Positions 7,860 through 15,527 are shown, counted from the stretch's first letter. The stretch: 21,120 nucleotides of DNA from Chloroflexi bacterium RBG_19FT_COMBO_55_16 (GCA_001795335.1 MGOK01000091.1:1293-22412); one strand, 5' to 3'. Made by a program: numbers and translations. Notes: generated by a model from the sequence alone, not told the origin.

Positions 7860-9200
7860 ATGAAGCGGTCTGCCTGGCGCTATTTATGGACTGCCCGTGA
7901 CATCCGTCGAAGGTTGTTGATGACGGTCGCCTTGCTGGCAATCTACCGTTTTGCAGCTCATATCCCTGTGCCGGGAGTAAATCGAGAGGCTTTGGCTCAG
8001 ATTCTTCAGGGTGGCGGGGCCAGTGGTACCTTGTTAAACTTGATGGACCTGCTCTCGGGCGGGACGGTATCGAATTTCTCTGTCCTCGCCATGGGCGTGT
8101 ATCCCTATATCACAGCCCAGATTATTCTTCAGCTCTTAGTTCCGATCATCCCAGCGATGCAGAAACGAATGGAAGAGGATCCGCGTGAAGGACAGAAGTG
8201 GATGGAGAAGTGGACATATATCCTGGCAGTCCCGATGGCTGCATTAAATGCGATTGGGCAAATCAACTTGTTTAGCCAGTTTGCTGGCGGCGTGCCGATC
8301 CTTGAAAACTTTGGATTTCGCGCTGGAAGCTTTTTACCATCCTTTGCAATTGTCCTGAGTATGACAGCTGGGACGATGTTTGCAATCTGGTTGGGTGAAT
8401 TAATTTCAGAATACGGCATCCGCAATCAAGGCCTGTCCTTAATAATCTTTGCTGGTATCGTTTCACGTGTGCCCGTTAATATTGGCAGTTTGCTGGCCGA
8501 TCAGCAAAACCGGTGGTTCGCCTTGACTTTTCTAGTCATCTTTACCACCCTGACCATTTTTGCGATCGTGTTTGTTCAGCAAGGCCAACGGAATGTCCCC
8601 GTGATGTATCCTGGTCGGCGGGTCGGTAACCGCATGTCCATGCCAGTCAAAGGTACTTTGCCTTTGCGGGTGAATATGGCAGGTATGATTCCGTTGATCT
8701 TCGCCCAATCCATATTAACTTTCCCGGCGATTGTGGCGAGCTTCTTTTCTAACTCGGGTACCGCGTGGGTGAAAAATCTTTCCCTTTATATCCAGAATGC
8801 TTTCGGTGGAAATAGCAACATTTACTATGTCATGTACTTCTTAATGGTAGCTGCCTTCACATTTTTCTATACCAATGTGCTGTTTTCCCAACAAAACTAT
8901 GGTGAAAACCTGAAGAAGGTAGGTGCGCAAATCCCGGGCGTCAGCCGAGGCATCCCAACCCAAAAGTACCTGACCAAGGTTTTGCAGCGCATCACCCTTC
9001 CTGGGGCTATCTTCTTAGGACTGGTTGCAATCTTACCCTGGTTGATCGGCTTGTTGATACCTTTTGGGCGAAACACTGGATTACTTCTAGTCTCCTCTGC
9101 CGGTTTATTGATTGTCGTGGGTGTGGTCCGAGATACATTCTTTAATATCGAGGCTGAACTCAAGATCCATGGTTATGATGACACGCTCTTGATCCGATGA
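7860..9200 (+). CDS. secY: Protein translocase subunit SecY
   Basis: SecY (446 residues) forms the membrane channel for protein export and insertion. Ten hydrophobic segments are visible, the first around residues 20-40, with the plug region (GGTVSNFSVLAMGVYPYITA, 67-86) and the tail 'DDTLLIR'. The cytosolic C5 loop (about 344-379) reads PGVSRG at 359-364 where the family usually has PGxRPG; the Arg equivalent to E. coli R357 is Ser362, and an Arg follows at 363. The rest of the loop (IPTQKYL..VLQRITLPGAIFLG) is normal. Its stop overlaps adk by ATGA. secE and secG are not in the window. Confidence 0.98.
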   Translation: MKRSAWRYLWTARDIRRRLLMTVALLAIYRFAAHIPVPGVNREALAQILQGGGASGTLLNLMDLLSGGTVSNFSVLAMGVYPYITAQIILQLLVPIIPAMQKRMEEDPREGQKWMEKWTYILAVPMAALNAIGQINLFSQFAGGVPILENFGFRAGSFLPSFAIVLSMTAGTMFAIWLGELISEYGIRNQGLSLIIFAGIVSRVPVNIGSLLADQQNRWFALTFLVIFTTLTIFAIVFVQQGQRNVPVMYPGRRVGNRMSMPVKGTLPLRVNMAGMIPLIFAQSILTFPAIVASFFSNSGTAWVKNLSLYIQNAFGGNSNIYYVMYFLMVAAFTFFYTNVLFSQQNYGENLKKVGAQIPGVSRGIPTQKYLTKVLQRITLPGAIFLGLVAILPWLIGLLIPFGRNTGLLLVSSAGLLIVVGVVRDTFFNIEAELKIHGYDDTLLIR

Positions 9201-9868
9201 TGAAGGCCGATATGTCGAACTTCGTCGTGTTACTCGGCCCGCCAGGCGCGGGAAAAGGAACCCAGGCTCAAATCGTCTCTGATAAGCTGGGTTTACCGCA
9301 TATATCCTCTGGCGACATCTTTAGAGAGAATTTTAAAAATAAGACTGAATTAGGAAAACTGGCTGATGGATACATTAAGCGTGGAGAATTAGTGCCTGAC
9401 GAGATAACCATAGCCATGATCCAGGAGCGCTTGTCGCGTCCGGATTGTGAACCTGGAGCGTTGCTGGATGGTTTCCCGCGAACACCTGCCCAGGCGGAGG
9501 CTTTGGAAGGATTTCTGGTTAGCCTGGGAGGCCGGATTGTCGCAGTACTATATATCAAGGTCCCTGATAACCTGCTAATCGATCGTCTCGCTGGGCGTTG
9601 GACTTGTCGGGCAAAAGGACATATCTTTCATGAAAAGAATAATCCACCGAAAAATCCTGGCCGATGTGACATAGATGGATCAGAACTATATCAACGGGAT
9701 GATGACAAGGCAGAGACGGTAGCCCGCCGGATTCGCGTTTACTTCGAGCAGACTCAGGAACTGATCGATCACTATAAACAGCGGGGGCTGCTGGTAGAAG
9801 TGGATGGCAGTTTACCAATCGAGGAAGTTACCGCTGGATTGCTGGCTGCCTTGGCTGTAGTGAGATAA
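9197..9868 (+). CDS. adk: Adenylate kinase
   Basis: This cytosolic enzyme interconverts ATP + AMP and 2 ADP. Numbered from 9197 (223 residues), the P-loop is GPPGAGKGT (14-22), the AMP-binding 'SSGDIF' is at 37-42 and 'DGFPRT' at 91-96. The long LID domain spans about 134-170 and ends QRDDD. Three of four zinc-ligand positions of the lid are present (C137, C157, D160), but the second is Lys140 instead of Cys. The start could also be ATG 9212, which gives 'MSNFVVLLGPPG'; 9197 is favoured for its ATGA coupling with secY. secY-adk-map is the usual order. Confidence 0.98.
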   Translation: MMKADMSNFVVLLGPPGAGKGTQAQIVSDKLGLPHISSGDIFRENFKNKTELGKLADGYIKRGELVPDEITIAMIQERLSRPDCEPGALLDGFPRTPAQAEALEGFLVSLGGRIVAVLYIKVPDNLLIDRLAGRWTCRAKGHIFHEKNNPPKNPGRCDIDGSELYQRDDDKAETVARRIRVYFEQTQELIDHYKQRGLLVEVDGSLPIEEVTAGLLAALAVVR

Positions 9869-9869
9869 G

Positions 9870-10652
9870 ATGATATCGGATCGCCCTATCGTTATTAAAA
9901 GCCTTCCAGAGATTGATCTCATGCGGGCAGCTGGCCGGATCAATGCGTTAGTTCTGGCAACTGTGCGAGACATGATCCGGCCTGGCATTGCCACTGGCGA
10001 TCTCGATAAGGTTGCTGAGGAGATCATCCTAAAGCACGGCGGTAAACCGGCTTTTAAGAATTATCCTGGACCATATCCATACCCGGCGACGATAACGGTC
10101 TCGATCAATGAGGAGTTAGTCCACGGCATCCCAGGGAAACGTAAGTTGCGCGAGGGAGAGATCGTCTCGGTAGATTGCGGTACTATCCTTGATGGATTTG
10201 TTGCAGATTCAGCATTCTCGGTTGGTGTTGGGGAGATCTCCTCACAAGCCAAGCGCTTACTGGAGGTGACTGAGCAGGCATTGCACATTGGGATCGTGCA
10301 GATGCGCCCAGGTAAGCGCGTAGGGGACGTTTCCTCTGCTATACAGAAGCATGTCGAGGGTAATGGATACCATGTTCCGCGTGAGTATACGGGTCACGGG
10401 GTAGGCCGGCAGATGCACGAAGGGCCATTGGTGCCAAACTTCGGTGTGCGCGGGCGCGGAATAGCATTCCAACCGGGTGTCACCGTCGCCTTAGAGCCAA
10501 TGGTGCTCGTGGGAACTCACCGGACGCGGGTGCTTCCAGACCAATGGACCGTGGTATCTGCAGATGGTTCGTTAACTGCTCACTTCGAACATAGTGTTGC
10601 GGTTATAGATGGTGACCCTATCATTCTAACTGCTCTAGACGAAGAGAATTAG
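9870..10652 (+). CDS. map: Methionine aminopeptidase, type I
   Basis: This enzyme removes the N-terminal Met from nascent proteins and needs two divalent metal ions. The family's metal ligands are all in place: D102, D113, H176 (in TGHGVG), E209 (in ALEPMV) and E240 (in HFEHSV). H85 in 'VHGIP' matches the conserved substrate-pocket His. The length of 260 residues is normal for type I without the extra N-terminal zinc domain. It starts 1 nt after adk. infA, often the next gene, is absent; a promoter-like sequence overlaps the end of the gene. Confidence 0.98.
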   Translation: MISDRPIVIKSLPEIDLMRAAGRINALVLATVRDMIRPGIATGDLDKVAEEIILKHGGKPAFKNYPGPYPYPATITVSINEELVHGIPGKRKLREGEIVSVDCGTILDGFVADSAFSVGVGEISSQAKRLLEVTEQALHIGIVQMRPGKRVGDVSSAIQKHVEGNGYHVPREYTGHGVGRQMHEGPLVPNFGVRGRGIAFQPGVTVALEPMVLVGTHRTRVLPDQWTVVSADGSLTAHFEHSVAVIDGDPIILTALDEEN

Positions 10653-10664
10653 GTTCGGTATAAT
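10636..10664 (+). promoter_or_regulatory. Putative sigma-70-type promoter before rpmJ-rpsM
   Basis: A TAGACG (10636-10641; 4 of 6 to TTGACA) and a perfect TATAAT (10659-10664) are separated by 17 nt. The -35 lies in the last codons of map. Transcription would start near 10671, about 60 nt before rpmJ, giving the alpha-operon genes (rpmJ-rpsM-rpsK-rpsD-rpoA-rplQ) a promoter of their own. The call is by consensus match only. Confidence 0.6.
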
Positions 10665-10729
10665 AATAGTTTCGGCTATATGATGGAAAAGTAGATTGGT
10701 CCTTACGCTAATATTAGGAGTTTGTGTTC

Positions 10730-10843
10730 ATGAAGGTTTCTGCATCTGTAAAGAAGCGCTGTTCAAAATGCAAGATTGTGAAACGCAAAGGCATTGTATA
10801 TGTGATTTGCGATAACCCGAAACATAAACAGCGACAGGGATAG
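10730..10843 (+). CDS. rpmJ: 50S ribosomal protein L36, zinc form
   Basis: This 37-residue gene begins '[20 protein letters not shown]'. L36 is the smallest large-subunit protein and stabilises 23S rRNA near the L7/L12 stalk base. The zinc ligands C11, C14, C27 and H32 are all present, and the terminal 'NPKHKQRQG' is typical. A TTAGGAG SD lies at 10714-10720. It precedes rpsM by 6 nt, the standard order, but without infA in front. Confidence 0.97.
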   Translation: MKVSASVKKRCSKCKIVKRKGIVYVICDNPKHKQRQG

Positions 10844-10849
10844 GAGATT

Positions 10850-11239
10850 ATGGCACGGATTGAAGGCGTTGATCTTCCCCGCAATAAGCGGGTTGAAGTT
10901 GGGTTGACTTATATCTATGGCATCGGCCTCAGCCATGCGAGAGATATCTTGCTGGCAACGAGGGTGAACCCGGGGACGCGGGTGAAAGATCTGACGGATG
11001 TTGAAGTGGCCTTGCTCCGGGATTTCATTCTACAAAACTACAAGGTCGAAGGCGATCTGCGCCGAGAGGTTCAATCGCATATTAAACGATTGATCGAGAT
11101 CGGCAGTTACCGGGGATTACGCCACCGCAGGAATTTGCCAGTGCGAGGCCAGCGGACGCGCACTAACGCGCGCACCCGGAAAGGTCCCAAACGGACTGTG
11201 GCCGGGCGAGGTAGGCGGCGTGGTGCCAAGAAGAAGTAA
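10850..11239 (+). CDS. rpsM: 30S ribosomal protein S13
   Basis: S13 (129 residues) forms head-body bridges and contacts P-site tRNA through its basic tail. The start '[20 protein letters not shown]' and the helix-turn-helix-like core '[14 protein letters not shown]' are canonical. The C-terminal signature '[19 protein letters not shown]' is followed by '[14 protein letters not shown]' and a strongly basic Arg/Lys tail. The SD is TAGGAG at the rpmJ stop. An 82-nt gap with folding potential follows before rpsK. Confidence 0.98.
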   Translation: MARIEGVDLPRNKRVEVGLTYIYGIGLSHARDILLATRVNPGTRVKDLTDVEVALLRDFILQNYKVEGDLRREVQSHIKRLIEIGSYRGLRHRRNLPVRGQRTRTNARTRKGPKRTVAGRGRRRGAKKK

Positions 11240-11256
11240 TGATTCTGTGAGATTGG

Positions 11257-11296
11257 TTGCCGGTGTGCATCCTTCCACCCTGTGGCTATCCGGCGA
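11257..11296 (+). promoter_or_regulatory. Possible RNA structure in the rpsM-rpsK gap
   Basis: TTGCCGG (11257-11263) can pair with CCGGCGA (11290-11296), giving 7 pairs with one G-U. The 26-nt loop contains a second small hairpin, CCAC (11275-11278) with GTGG (11282-11285). It lies 25 nt before the rpsK start. S4 or another alpha-operon protein often controls such leaders in other bacteria, but nothing here shows which protein, if any, binds. Confidence 0.3.
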
Positions 11297-11321
11297 GCAA
11301 AACTCCAAAGAGTGAGGTTCT

Positions 11322-11723
11322 ATGGCAAAAGGTGAACGTTCTCCGCGCCGTACAGGCGCACGAAAAGTCAAGCGCATGCTGTCAGCAGGACAGGTGCACA
11401 TCAACGCGACGTTCAATAATACGATCGTCACAATTACTGACCAACAAGGTAATACGGTAACCTGGGGCAGTGCTGGGTCGGCGGGATTCAAAGGTTCGCG
11501 CAAGAGTACCCCGTTCGCAGCCCGCCTGGCTGCCGAACAAGCCATCAAATCGGCAATGGCAGTTGGTATGCAAGAGGTGGAGGTCTTTGTGAAAGGCCCA
11601 GGCCCAGGTCGTGAGTCAGCCATCCGGGCGGTACAGACCACCGGGATGCGGGTTACGGCGATCACCGATCTGACGCCGGTGCCGCACAACGGCTGCCGAC
11701 CTCGGAAGAAGCGCCGAGTGTAA
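11322..11723 (+). CDS. rpsK: 30S ribosomal protein S11
   Basis: S11 (133 residues) forms the platform around the E site with S7. The first 20 residues are a basic extension. The core has '[22 protein letters not shown]', in two conserved blocks, then '[20 protein letters not shown]' and '[18 protein letters not shown]'. The terminal '[18 protein letters not shown]' is the family signature. The SD is GTGAGG at 11313-11318. rpsD follows after 30 nt. Confidence 0.98.
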   Translation: MAKGERSPRRTGARKVKRMLSAGQVHINATFNNTIVTITDQQGNTVTWGSAGSAGFKGSRKSTPFAARLAAEQAIKSAMAVGMQEVEVFVKGPGPGRESAIRAVQTTGMRVTAITDLTPVPHNGCRPRKKRRV

Positions 11724-11753
11724 TCATCTTTTAGATAAAAGAGGGAAGATTGA

Positions 11754-12392
11754 ATGGCAAAGTATACTGGACCGGTATGTAAATTGTGCCGGCGAGAAGG
11801 TGAAAAACTGTTCCTTAAAGGGGAGCGCTGCTTTACGCCTAAGTGTGCAGTTGAGCGCCGAGGTTACCCGCCAGGGCAGCATGGCAAGGGTGCTCAATTC
11901 CGCCGACGGCGTGAATCGGACTACAACCGGCAACTACGCGCCAAACAAAAGGCACGCCGGGTTTATGGTATTTTGGAACGGCAGTTCCGGAGATACTACG
12001 CAGTCTCTTTGCAACGCCGTGGCCTGACGGGCTTGAATCTGCTCCAGATCCTGGAATCGCGTTTGGACAATGTAATCTTCCGAATGGGATTCGCGACCAA
12101 CCGGGCACAAGCGCGTTTGTTGGTGACCCATGGGCATTTCAATGTCAATGGTCGCCGGACGGATGTGCCTTCGATGCTCTTGTCACCGGGTGATCAGGTC
12201 TCTATTCGCGAGGGTTCGCTTAAACGGCCCTACTTTAAGGACCTGACTGCGGTGGCTGAGGAAAGAACAGCCCCGGAATGGCTCAGTCGAGACTTGCGAA
12301 ACTTGAGCGGTTCCGTGGTTCGCCTGCCGGAGCGCCCTGAAATCGACGGCAATCTGAGCGAACAATTAATCGTTGAGTTCTACTCACGCTAG
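11754..12392 (+). CDS. rpsD: 30S ribosomal protein S4, zinc form
   Basis: S4 (212 residues) is a primary 16S rRNA binder and, in several bacteria, an autoregulator of its own operon. Four N-terminal Cys (C9, C12, C26, C31) make up the known zinc site of the Cys-containing paralogue. The S4 RNA-binding domain follows: '[20 protein letters not shown]' and '[20 protein letters not shown]'. The C-terminus ends '[10 protein letters not shown]'. It is followed by a 55-nt gap that folds into a hairpin immediately before rpoA. Confidence 0.98.
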   Translation: MAKYTGPVCKLCRREGEKLFLKGERCFTPKCAVERRGYPPGQHGKGAQFRRRRESDYNRQLRAKQKARRVYGILERQFRRYYAVSLQRRGLTGLNLLQILESRLDNVIFRMGFATNRAQARLLVTHGHFNVNGRRTDVPSMLLSPGDQVSIREGSLKRPYFKDLTAVAEERTAPEWLSRDLRNLSGSVVRLPERPEIDGNLSEQLIVEFYSR

Positions 12393-12403
12393 ATTTATCA
12401 AGG

Positions 12404-12428
12404 CCGTTCCCTCATCTTAGGGGAATGG
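12404..12428 (+). promoter_or_regulatory. RNA hairpin in the rpsD-rpoA gap
   Basis: CCGTTCCC (12404-12411) pairs with GGGAATGG (12421-12428), giving 8 pairs including one G-U and a 9-nt loop. No U tract follows. The rpoA SD (AGGAAGAGG, 12433-12441) begins 4 nt after the stem, so the hairpin could modulate rpoA translation or mark an mRNA processing point. The role is inferred. Confidence 0.5.
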
Positions 12429-12447
12429 AGTAAGGAAGAGGTGAACC

Positions 12448-13419
12448 GTGATCGGTTTAACGAATATGGTGACGCCGAAGATCGAGCGTGAAGCAGAGGC
12501 TCGGAATTACGGCAAGTTTATTATTGGCCCGCTGGAGAGAGGGTATGGAATCACCCTCGGCAACGCCTTGCGGCGGGTGTTGTTGTCTTCGCTGGAAGGC
12601 GTGGCGGTTAGCTCGATCCGCATTGCGGATGTGCAACACGAGTTCACTGACATCCCGGGTGTGCGCGAGGATGTTATCCGGGTGATGTTACAGATCAAAC
12701 AACTGCGGATGAAGATGTATGCTGTGGACACTGCTCGCCTGCACCTGGAGGTGCGTGGCGCGGGCGTTGTAACGGCAGCCGATATTATCACGCCTCCAGA
12801 AGTAGAGATCGTGAACCCCGACCTCTATCTCTTCACGGTGGATGATAATAAAGCCCACCTGGAGATCGAGATGACCGTCGAGCGTGGTCGGGGTTATTCT
12901 CCAGCGGATGACCGGGGCGGACGGTTACCGATTGGCGAGTTGCCAGTCGATGCGATTTATACCCCCGTCCGGCGCGTTAATTGGGAAGCTGGTTATGCGC
13001 GCGTGGGACAAAGTACGAATTATGATAAGCTCATTTTGGAAATCTGGACGGATGGCACAGTCGGGCCTGAAGAGGCGCTCAGCACCAGCGCGAAAATCCT
13101 GATCGACCATTTGCGTCATCTAGCAGGCATCAGTGAGGAGACCCTGGCTGCGATCACCCAAGAAGAAGTCGAAAGCGGCCGGCTGACCAGTGAGATGATC
13201 GAAACGCCGATTGAGAATCTAGATCTATCTGTGCGGGTGTTCAACTCCCTCAAGCGGACCGGGATAACCACGGTCGGTGAAGTCCTGGAATTGCTGGAGA
13301 AAGGGGACGAAGCTGTGATGTCCATCCGCAATTTCGGAGAGAAGAGTCTAGAGGAGTTGCGCGCCAAGATGCGTGAGAAGGGCTACCTCAACGACGAAGA
13401 AGAGATTGAAGCGGAGTAG
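12448..13419 (+). CDS. rpoA: DNA-directed RNA polymerase subunit alpha
   Basis: Alpha (323 residues) dimerises to nucleate RNA polymerase assembly. The N-terminal domain shows 'GPLERGYGITLGNALRRVLL' (27-46) and 'VNWEAGYARVGQSTNYDKL'. The C-terminal domain (about 255-314) keeps the residues that bind UP-element DNA in E. coli: R263, N266, G297, K299 and S300. A short acidic tail ends the protein. The GTG start at 12448 has a well-spaced AGGAAGAGG SD; ATG 12466 is a weaker alternative. rplQ follows after 7 nt. Confidence 0.98.
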   Translation: MIGLTNMVTPKIEREAEARNYGKFIIGPLERGYGITLGNALRRVLLSSLEGVAVSSIRIADVQHEFTDIPGVREDVIRVMLQIKQLRMKMYAVDTARLHLEVRGAGVVTAADIITPPEVEIVNPDLYLFTVDDNKAHLEIEMTVERGRGYSPADDRGGRLPIGELPVDAIYTPVRRVNWEAGYARVGQSTNYDKLILEIWTDGTVGPEEALSTSAKILIDHLRHLAGISEETLAAITQEEVESGRLTSEMIETPIENLDLSVRVFNSLKRTGITTVGEVLELLEKGDEAVMSIRNFGEKSLEELRAKMREKGYLNDEEEIEAE

Positions 13420-13426
13420 GGAAGAG

Positions 13427-13804
13427 ATGCGACATAAAGTAGCCGGAAAGAAATTGAGCCGCGGCAAAGACGAACGTGCAGCCCTGCGGAAAATATTGAT
13501 CAATCAACTATTTACCCATGAACGCATCCGAACCACGCGTGCCAAAGCCGAAGCGATCCGCGGGCAAGCAGAACGCCTGATCACCCTGGCGAAACGAAGC
13601 AACGATGCTGAAGCAGCGCAAATTGTGCATGCTCGCCGTCTGGCAGCAGCTCGCCTGGGCAATCCTGTCGTCGTCAAGAAGCTATTTGACGAGATTGCCC
13701 CCAGGTTTGGCGGACGCAATGGTGGTTATACCCGCATTTTGAAGCTGGGGCCGCGCGAGGGCGATGCGGCGGAGATGGTATTGATCGAATTGGTGGAAGA
13801 TTAG
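13427..13804 (+). CDS. rplQ: 50S ribosomal protein L17
   Basis: L17 (125 residues) lies near the tunnel exit. ATG 13427 gives 'MRHKVAGKKLSRGKDERAAL', the standard N-terminus, with a GGGAAGAG SD; the longer in-frame reading from 13373 would run back into rpoA and is rejected. Conserved blocks are 'LFTHERIRTTRAKAEAIRGQ' and 'IAPRFGGRNGGYTRILKLG', ending 'DAAEMVLIELVED'. It closes the alpha-operon part of the cluster. Confidence 0.98.
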   Translation: MRHKVAGKKLSRGKDERAALRKILINQLFTHERIRTTRAKAEAIRGQAERLITLAKRSNDAEAAQIVHARRLAAARLGNPVVVKKLFDEIAPRFGGRNGGYTRILKLGPREGDAAEMVLIELVED

Positions 13805-13817
13805 TGGAAAGGATGAT

Positions 13818-13839
13818 GGATGAAATTCCTAGTTCATCC
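13818..13839 (+). promoter_or_regulatory. Small hairpin between rplQ and truA
   Basis: GGATGAA (13818-13824) pairs perfectly with TTCATCC (13833-13839) around an 8-nt loop, 14 nt after the rplQ stop. The following bases (TTCCGTCTTCATTCC) are pyrimidine-rich but contain no clean U run. It could be a weak terminator or attenuator after the ribosomal genes, or a stabilising 3' stem. Confidence 0.4.
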
Positions 13840-13861
13840 TTCCGTCTTCATTCCTGGCTAG

Positions 13862-14611
13862 ATGGTACGTTACAAAGTTATTCTTGCCTACGATGGCACC
13901 GTTTTCCAGGGTTTTCAACGCCAGGCGAAGGCCCGCACGGTACAAACTGTTGTTGAAGCTGCATTGAGGAATATCGGATGGGAAGGGAAGGCGGTGCTGG
14001 CTGCCGGACGGACAGACACAGGTGTACACGCTTTAGGACAGGTGATCGCCTTCGACCTGAATTGGGCACACTCCATCCAGGAGCTTCAGCGAGCGATAAA
14101 CGCCCATCTACCGTCAGAGGTAGTGGTGCGCTTCGTTCGCCAGGTATCAGCAGATTTTCACCCGCGCTATGCAGCCCAGGCACGCCGTTATCAATATCGC
14201 CTGTTCTGCGACGAGGTGCGGCAACCTTTGCGGGAACGTTATGCCTGGCGGGTTTGGCCAGAAGTATCGACGGCTCTTTTACGGCAATTAAGCAATCGTC
14301 TGATTGGAACGCATGATTTTGCTGCTTTCGGCACCCCCCCACGCGCTGGAGGCAGCACTGTGCGGAATATCACCTCGGCGATTTGGCTGGACGATGGGCC
14401 GGAGTTGATCTTTGAAATCATAGGTAACGCTTTTTTATACCGGATGGTGCGACGGCTGGTTTTCTTTCAAGTGGAGGTTGCGCAAGGTAAAGTGGATCAA
14501 GGAGAGCTCGATCGGTTATTGGTTGATTGGGTCAAAGTTCCGGTGCGTGGAACAGCCCCAGCACACGGGCTGACCCTGATCGAGGTGATCTACTCAACAG
14601 GCAACACTTGA
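13862..14611 (+). CDS. truA: tRNA pseudouridine synthase A (positions 38-40)
   Basis: TruA (249 residues) makes pseudouridines in the anticodon stem-loop of many tRNAs. The N-terminal 'YDGTVFQGFQRQ' and the catalytic motif 'GRTDTGVHALGQV' are visible, with D52 as the catalytic Asp. 'DFHPRYAAQARRYQYRL' and 'HDFAAFG' further identify the family, and 'FLYRMVRRLV' marks the C-terminal domain. No Shine-Dalgarno is evident before ATG 13862, so translation is probably weak or coupled. It lies between rplQ and rplM, an order common in Gram-positive bacteria and Chloroflexota. Confidence 0.97.
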   Translation: MVRYKVILAYDGTVFQGFQRQAKARTVQTVVEAALRNIGWEGKAVLAAGRTDTGVHALGQVIAFDLNWAHSIQELQRAINAHLPSEVVVRFVRQVSADFHPRYAAQARRYQYRLFCDEVRQPLRERYAWRVWPEVSTALLRQLSNRLIGTHDFAAFGTPPRAGGSTVRNITSAIWLDDGPELIFEIIGNAFLYRMVRRLVFFQVEVAQGKVDQGELDRLLVDWVKVPVRGTAPAHGLTLIEVIYSTGNT

Positions 14612-14638
14612 GAGAGAAGACACTCCGAAATTTATAAG
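14608..14638 (+). promoter_or_regulatory. Candidate promoter before rplM-rpsI
   Basis: TTGAGA (14608-14613; 5 of 6) overlaps the truA stop, and TATAAG (14633-14638; 5 of 6) follows after a long 19-nt spacer. Initiation near 14645 would make the transcript begin with the hairpin at 14645-14675. The spacing is suboptimal, so confidence is modest. Confidence 0.35.
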
Positions 14639-14644
14639 CGATTC

Positions 14645-14675
14645 TTGGACGAAGAAAGCACAACTTTTCGTCTAA
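14645..14675 (+). promoter_or_regulatory. Hairpin in the rplM leader
   Basis: The segments 14645-14655 and 14665-14675 pair to give 11 pairs, two of them G-U, around a 9-nt loop (aagcacaac). The core is GACGAA against TTCGTC. It ends 3 nt before the GGAG SD of rplM. L13 leaders with autoregulatory stems are established in Bacillota and Gammaproteobacteria; equivalence here is only inferred from position. Confidence 0.5.
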
Positions 14676-14690
14676 AGTGGAGAAATAGAA

Positions 14691-15119
14691 GTGCAAAAGA
14701 CATATGTACCAAAAGCTGGAGAAGTGACACCGCAATGGGTCGTTGTAGATGCAGAAGGCCAAAATTTAGGCCGGTTAGCTACCAAGGTTGCCAATCTTTT
14801 GTTAGGGAAGAATAAGCCAATCTTCACCCCTGGAATGGAAACAGGTGATTTCGTGATTGTCATCAACGCCGAACGAGTTACTGTTACCGGTAAAAAATTA
14901 ACCGATAAGTTTTACTATAACTACAGTGGATATCCCGGCGGGATGAAATCCATCAGTTTGCGGGACCAGTTGGCGAAACACCCTGAGCGGGTAATCAGTC
15001 GTGCGGTCTGGGGCATGCTGCCACACAACCGTTATGGGCGGAGCATCTTCAAGAAGCTCAAGGTATATCCTGGCTCAGAACATCCTCATGCAGCGCAACA
15101 ACCGAGACCGCTGGAATAG
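14691..15119 (+). CDS. rplM: 50S ribosomal protein L13
   Basis: L13 (142 residues) is an early 23S rRNA binder. Family blocks are '[20 protein letters not shown]' (residues 16-35), '[20 protein letters not shown]', '[13 protein letters not shown]', '[16 protein letters not shown]' and '[16 protein letters not shown]'. The start is GTG (14691), with GGAG 8 nt upstream. It pairs with rpsI (12 nt apart), the universal rplM-rpsI couple. Confidence 0.98.
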   Translation: MQKTYVPKAGEVTPQWVVVDAEGQNLGRLATKVANLLLGKNKPIFTPGMETGDFVIVINAERVTVTGKKLTDKFYYNYSGYPGGMKSISLRDQLAKHPERVISRAVWGMLPHNRYGRSIFKKLKVYPGSEHPHAAQQPRPLE

Positions 15120-15131
15120 TAAGGAGAAATT

Positions 15132-15527
15132 ATGGCTGTACAGTATTATGAAGGTGTTGGGCGTCGAAAGGAAAGCACTGCCCGGGTACGGGTGATGGGT
15201 GGTTCGGGTCAGTTCATGGTAAACGGCAAGCTGCTGGAAGAATATTTCACAAGGGTGGGTGACCCGGAAACGATCCTGGCCCCCTTTGAGGCAGCTGGTG
15301 AAAATCGAGCGCAGATCGATGTGTCCGTGATTGTCAAGGGCGGTGGGGTTACTGGCCAAACAGATGCAGTGCAATTAGGCCTGGCGCGCGCCCTGTCGAA
15401 GATGAACCCTGATTTCCGATCGGCGATGCGTAAAGCTGGTTTCTTAACGCGTGACGCGCGGGAGAAAGAGCGCAAGAAGCCGGGTCTGAAGCGGGCACGG
15501 AAAGCCCCGACTTATACCAAGCGCTAA
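15132..15527 (+). CDS. rpsI: 30S ribosomal protein S9
   Basis: S9 (131 residues) is a head protein whose C-terminal tail contacts P-site tRNA. It has the start 'YYEGVGRRKESTARVRVMGG', 'GGVTGQTDAVQLGLARAL' and the signature ending 'RKKPGLKRARKAPTYTKR', with the conserved terminal Lys-Arg. An AAGGAG SD lies at 15120-15125. A repeat-rich 100-nt gap follows before the mazG fusion gene. Confidence 0.98.
   Translation: MAVQYYEGVGRRKESTARVRVMGGSGQFMVNGKLLEEYFTRVGDPETILAPFEAAGENRAQIDVSVIVKGGGVTGQTDAVQLGLARALSKMNPDFRSAMRKAGFLTRDAREKERKKPGLKRARKAPTYTKR

Noticed and set aside
11117..11689. 190-residue minus-strand frame across rpsM-rpsK
   Set aside because: Antisense shadow of rpsM and rpsK; low-complexity Pro/Arg/Thr content and no domain.
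13878..14342. 154-residue minus-strand frame within truA
   Set aside because: Lies entirely inside truA, whose catalytic motifs are intact, and shows no family features.
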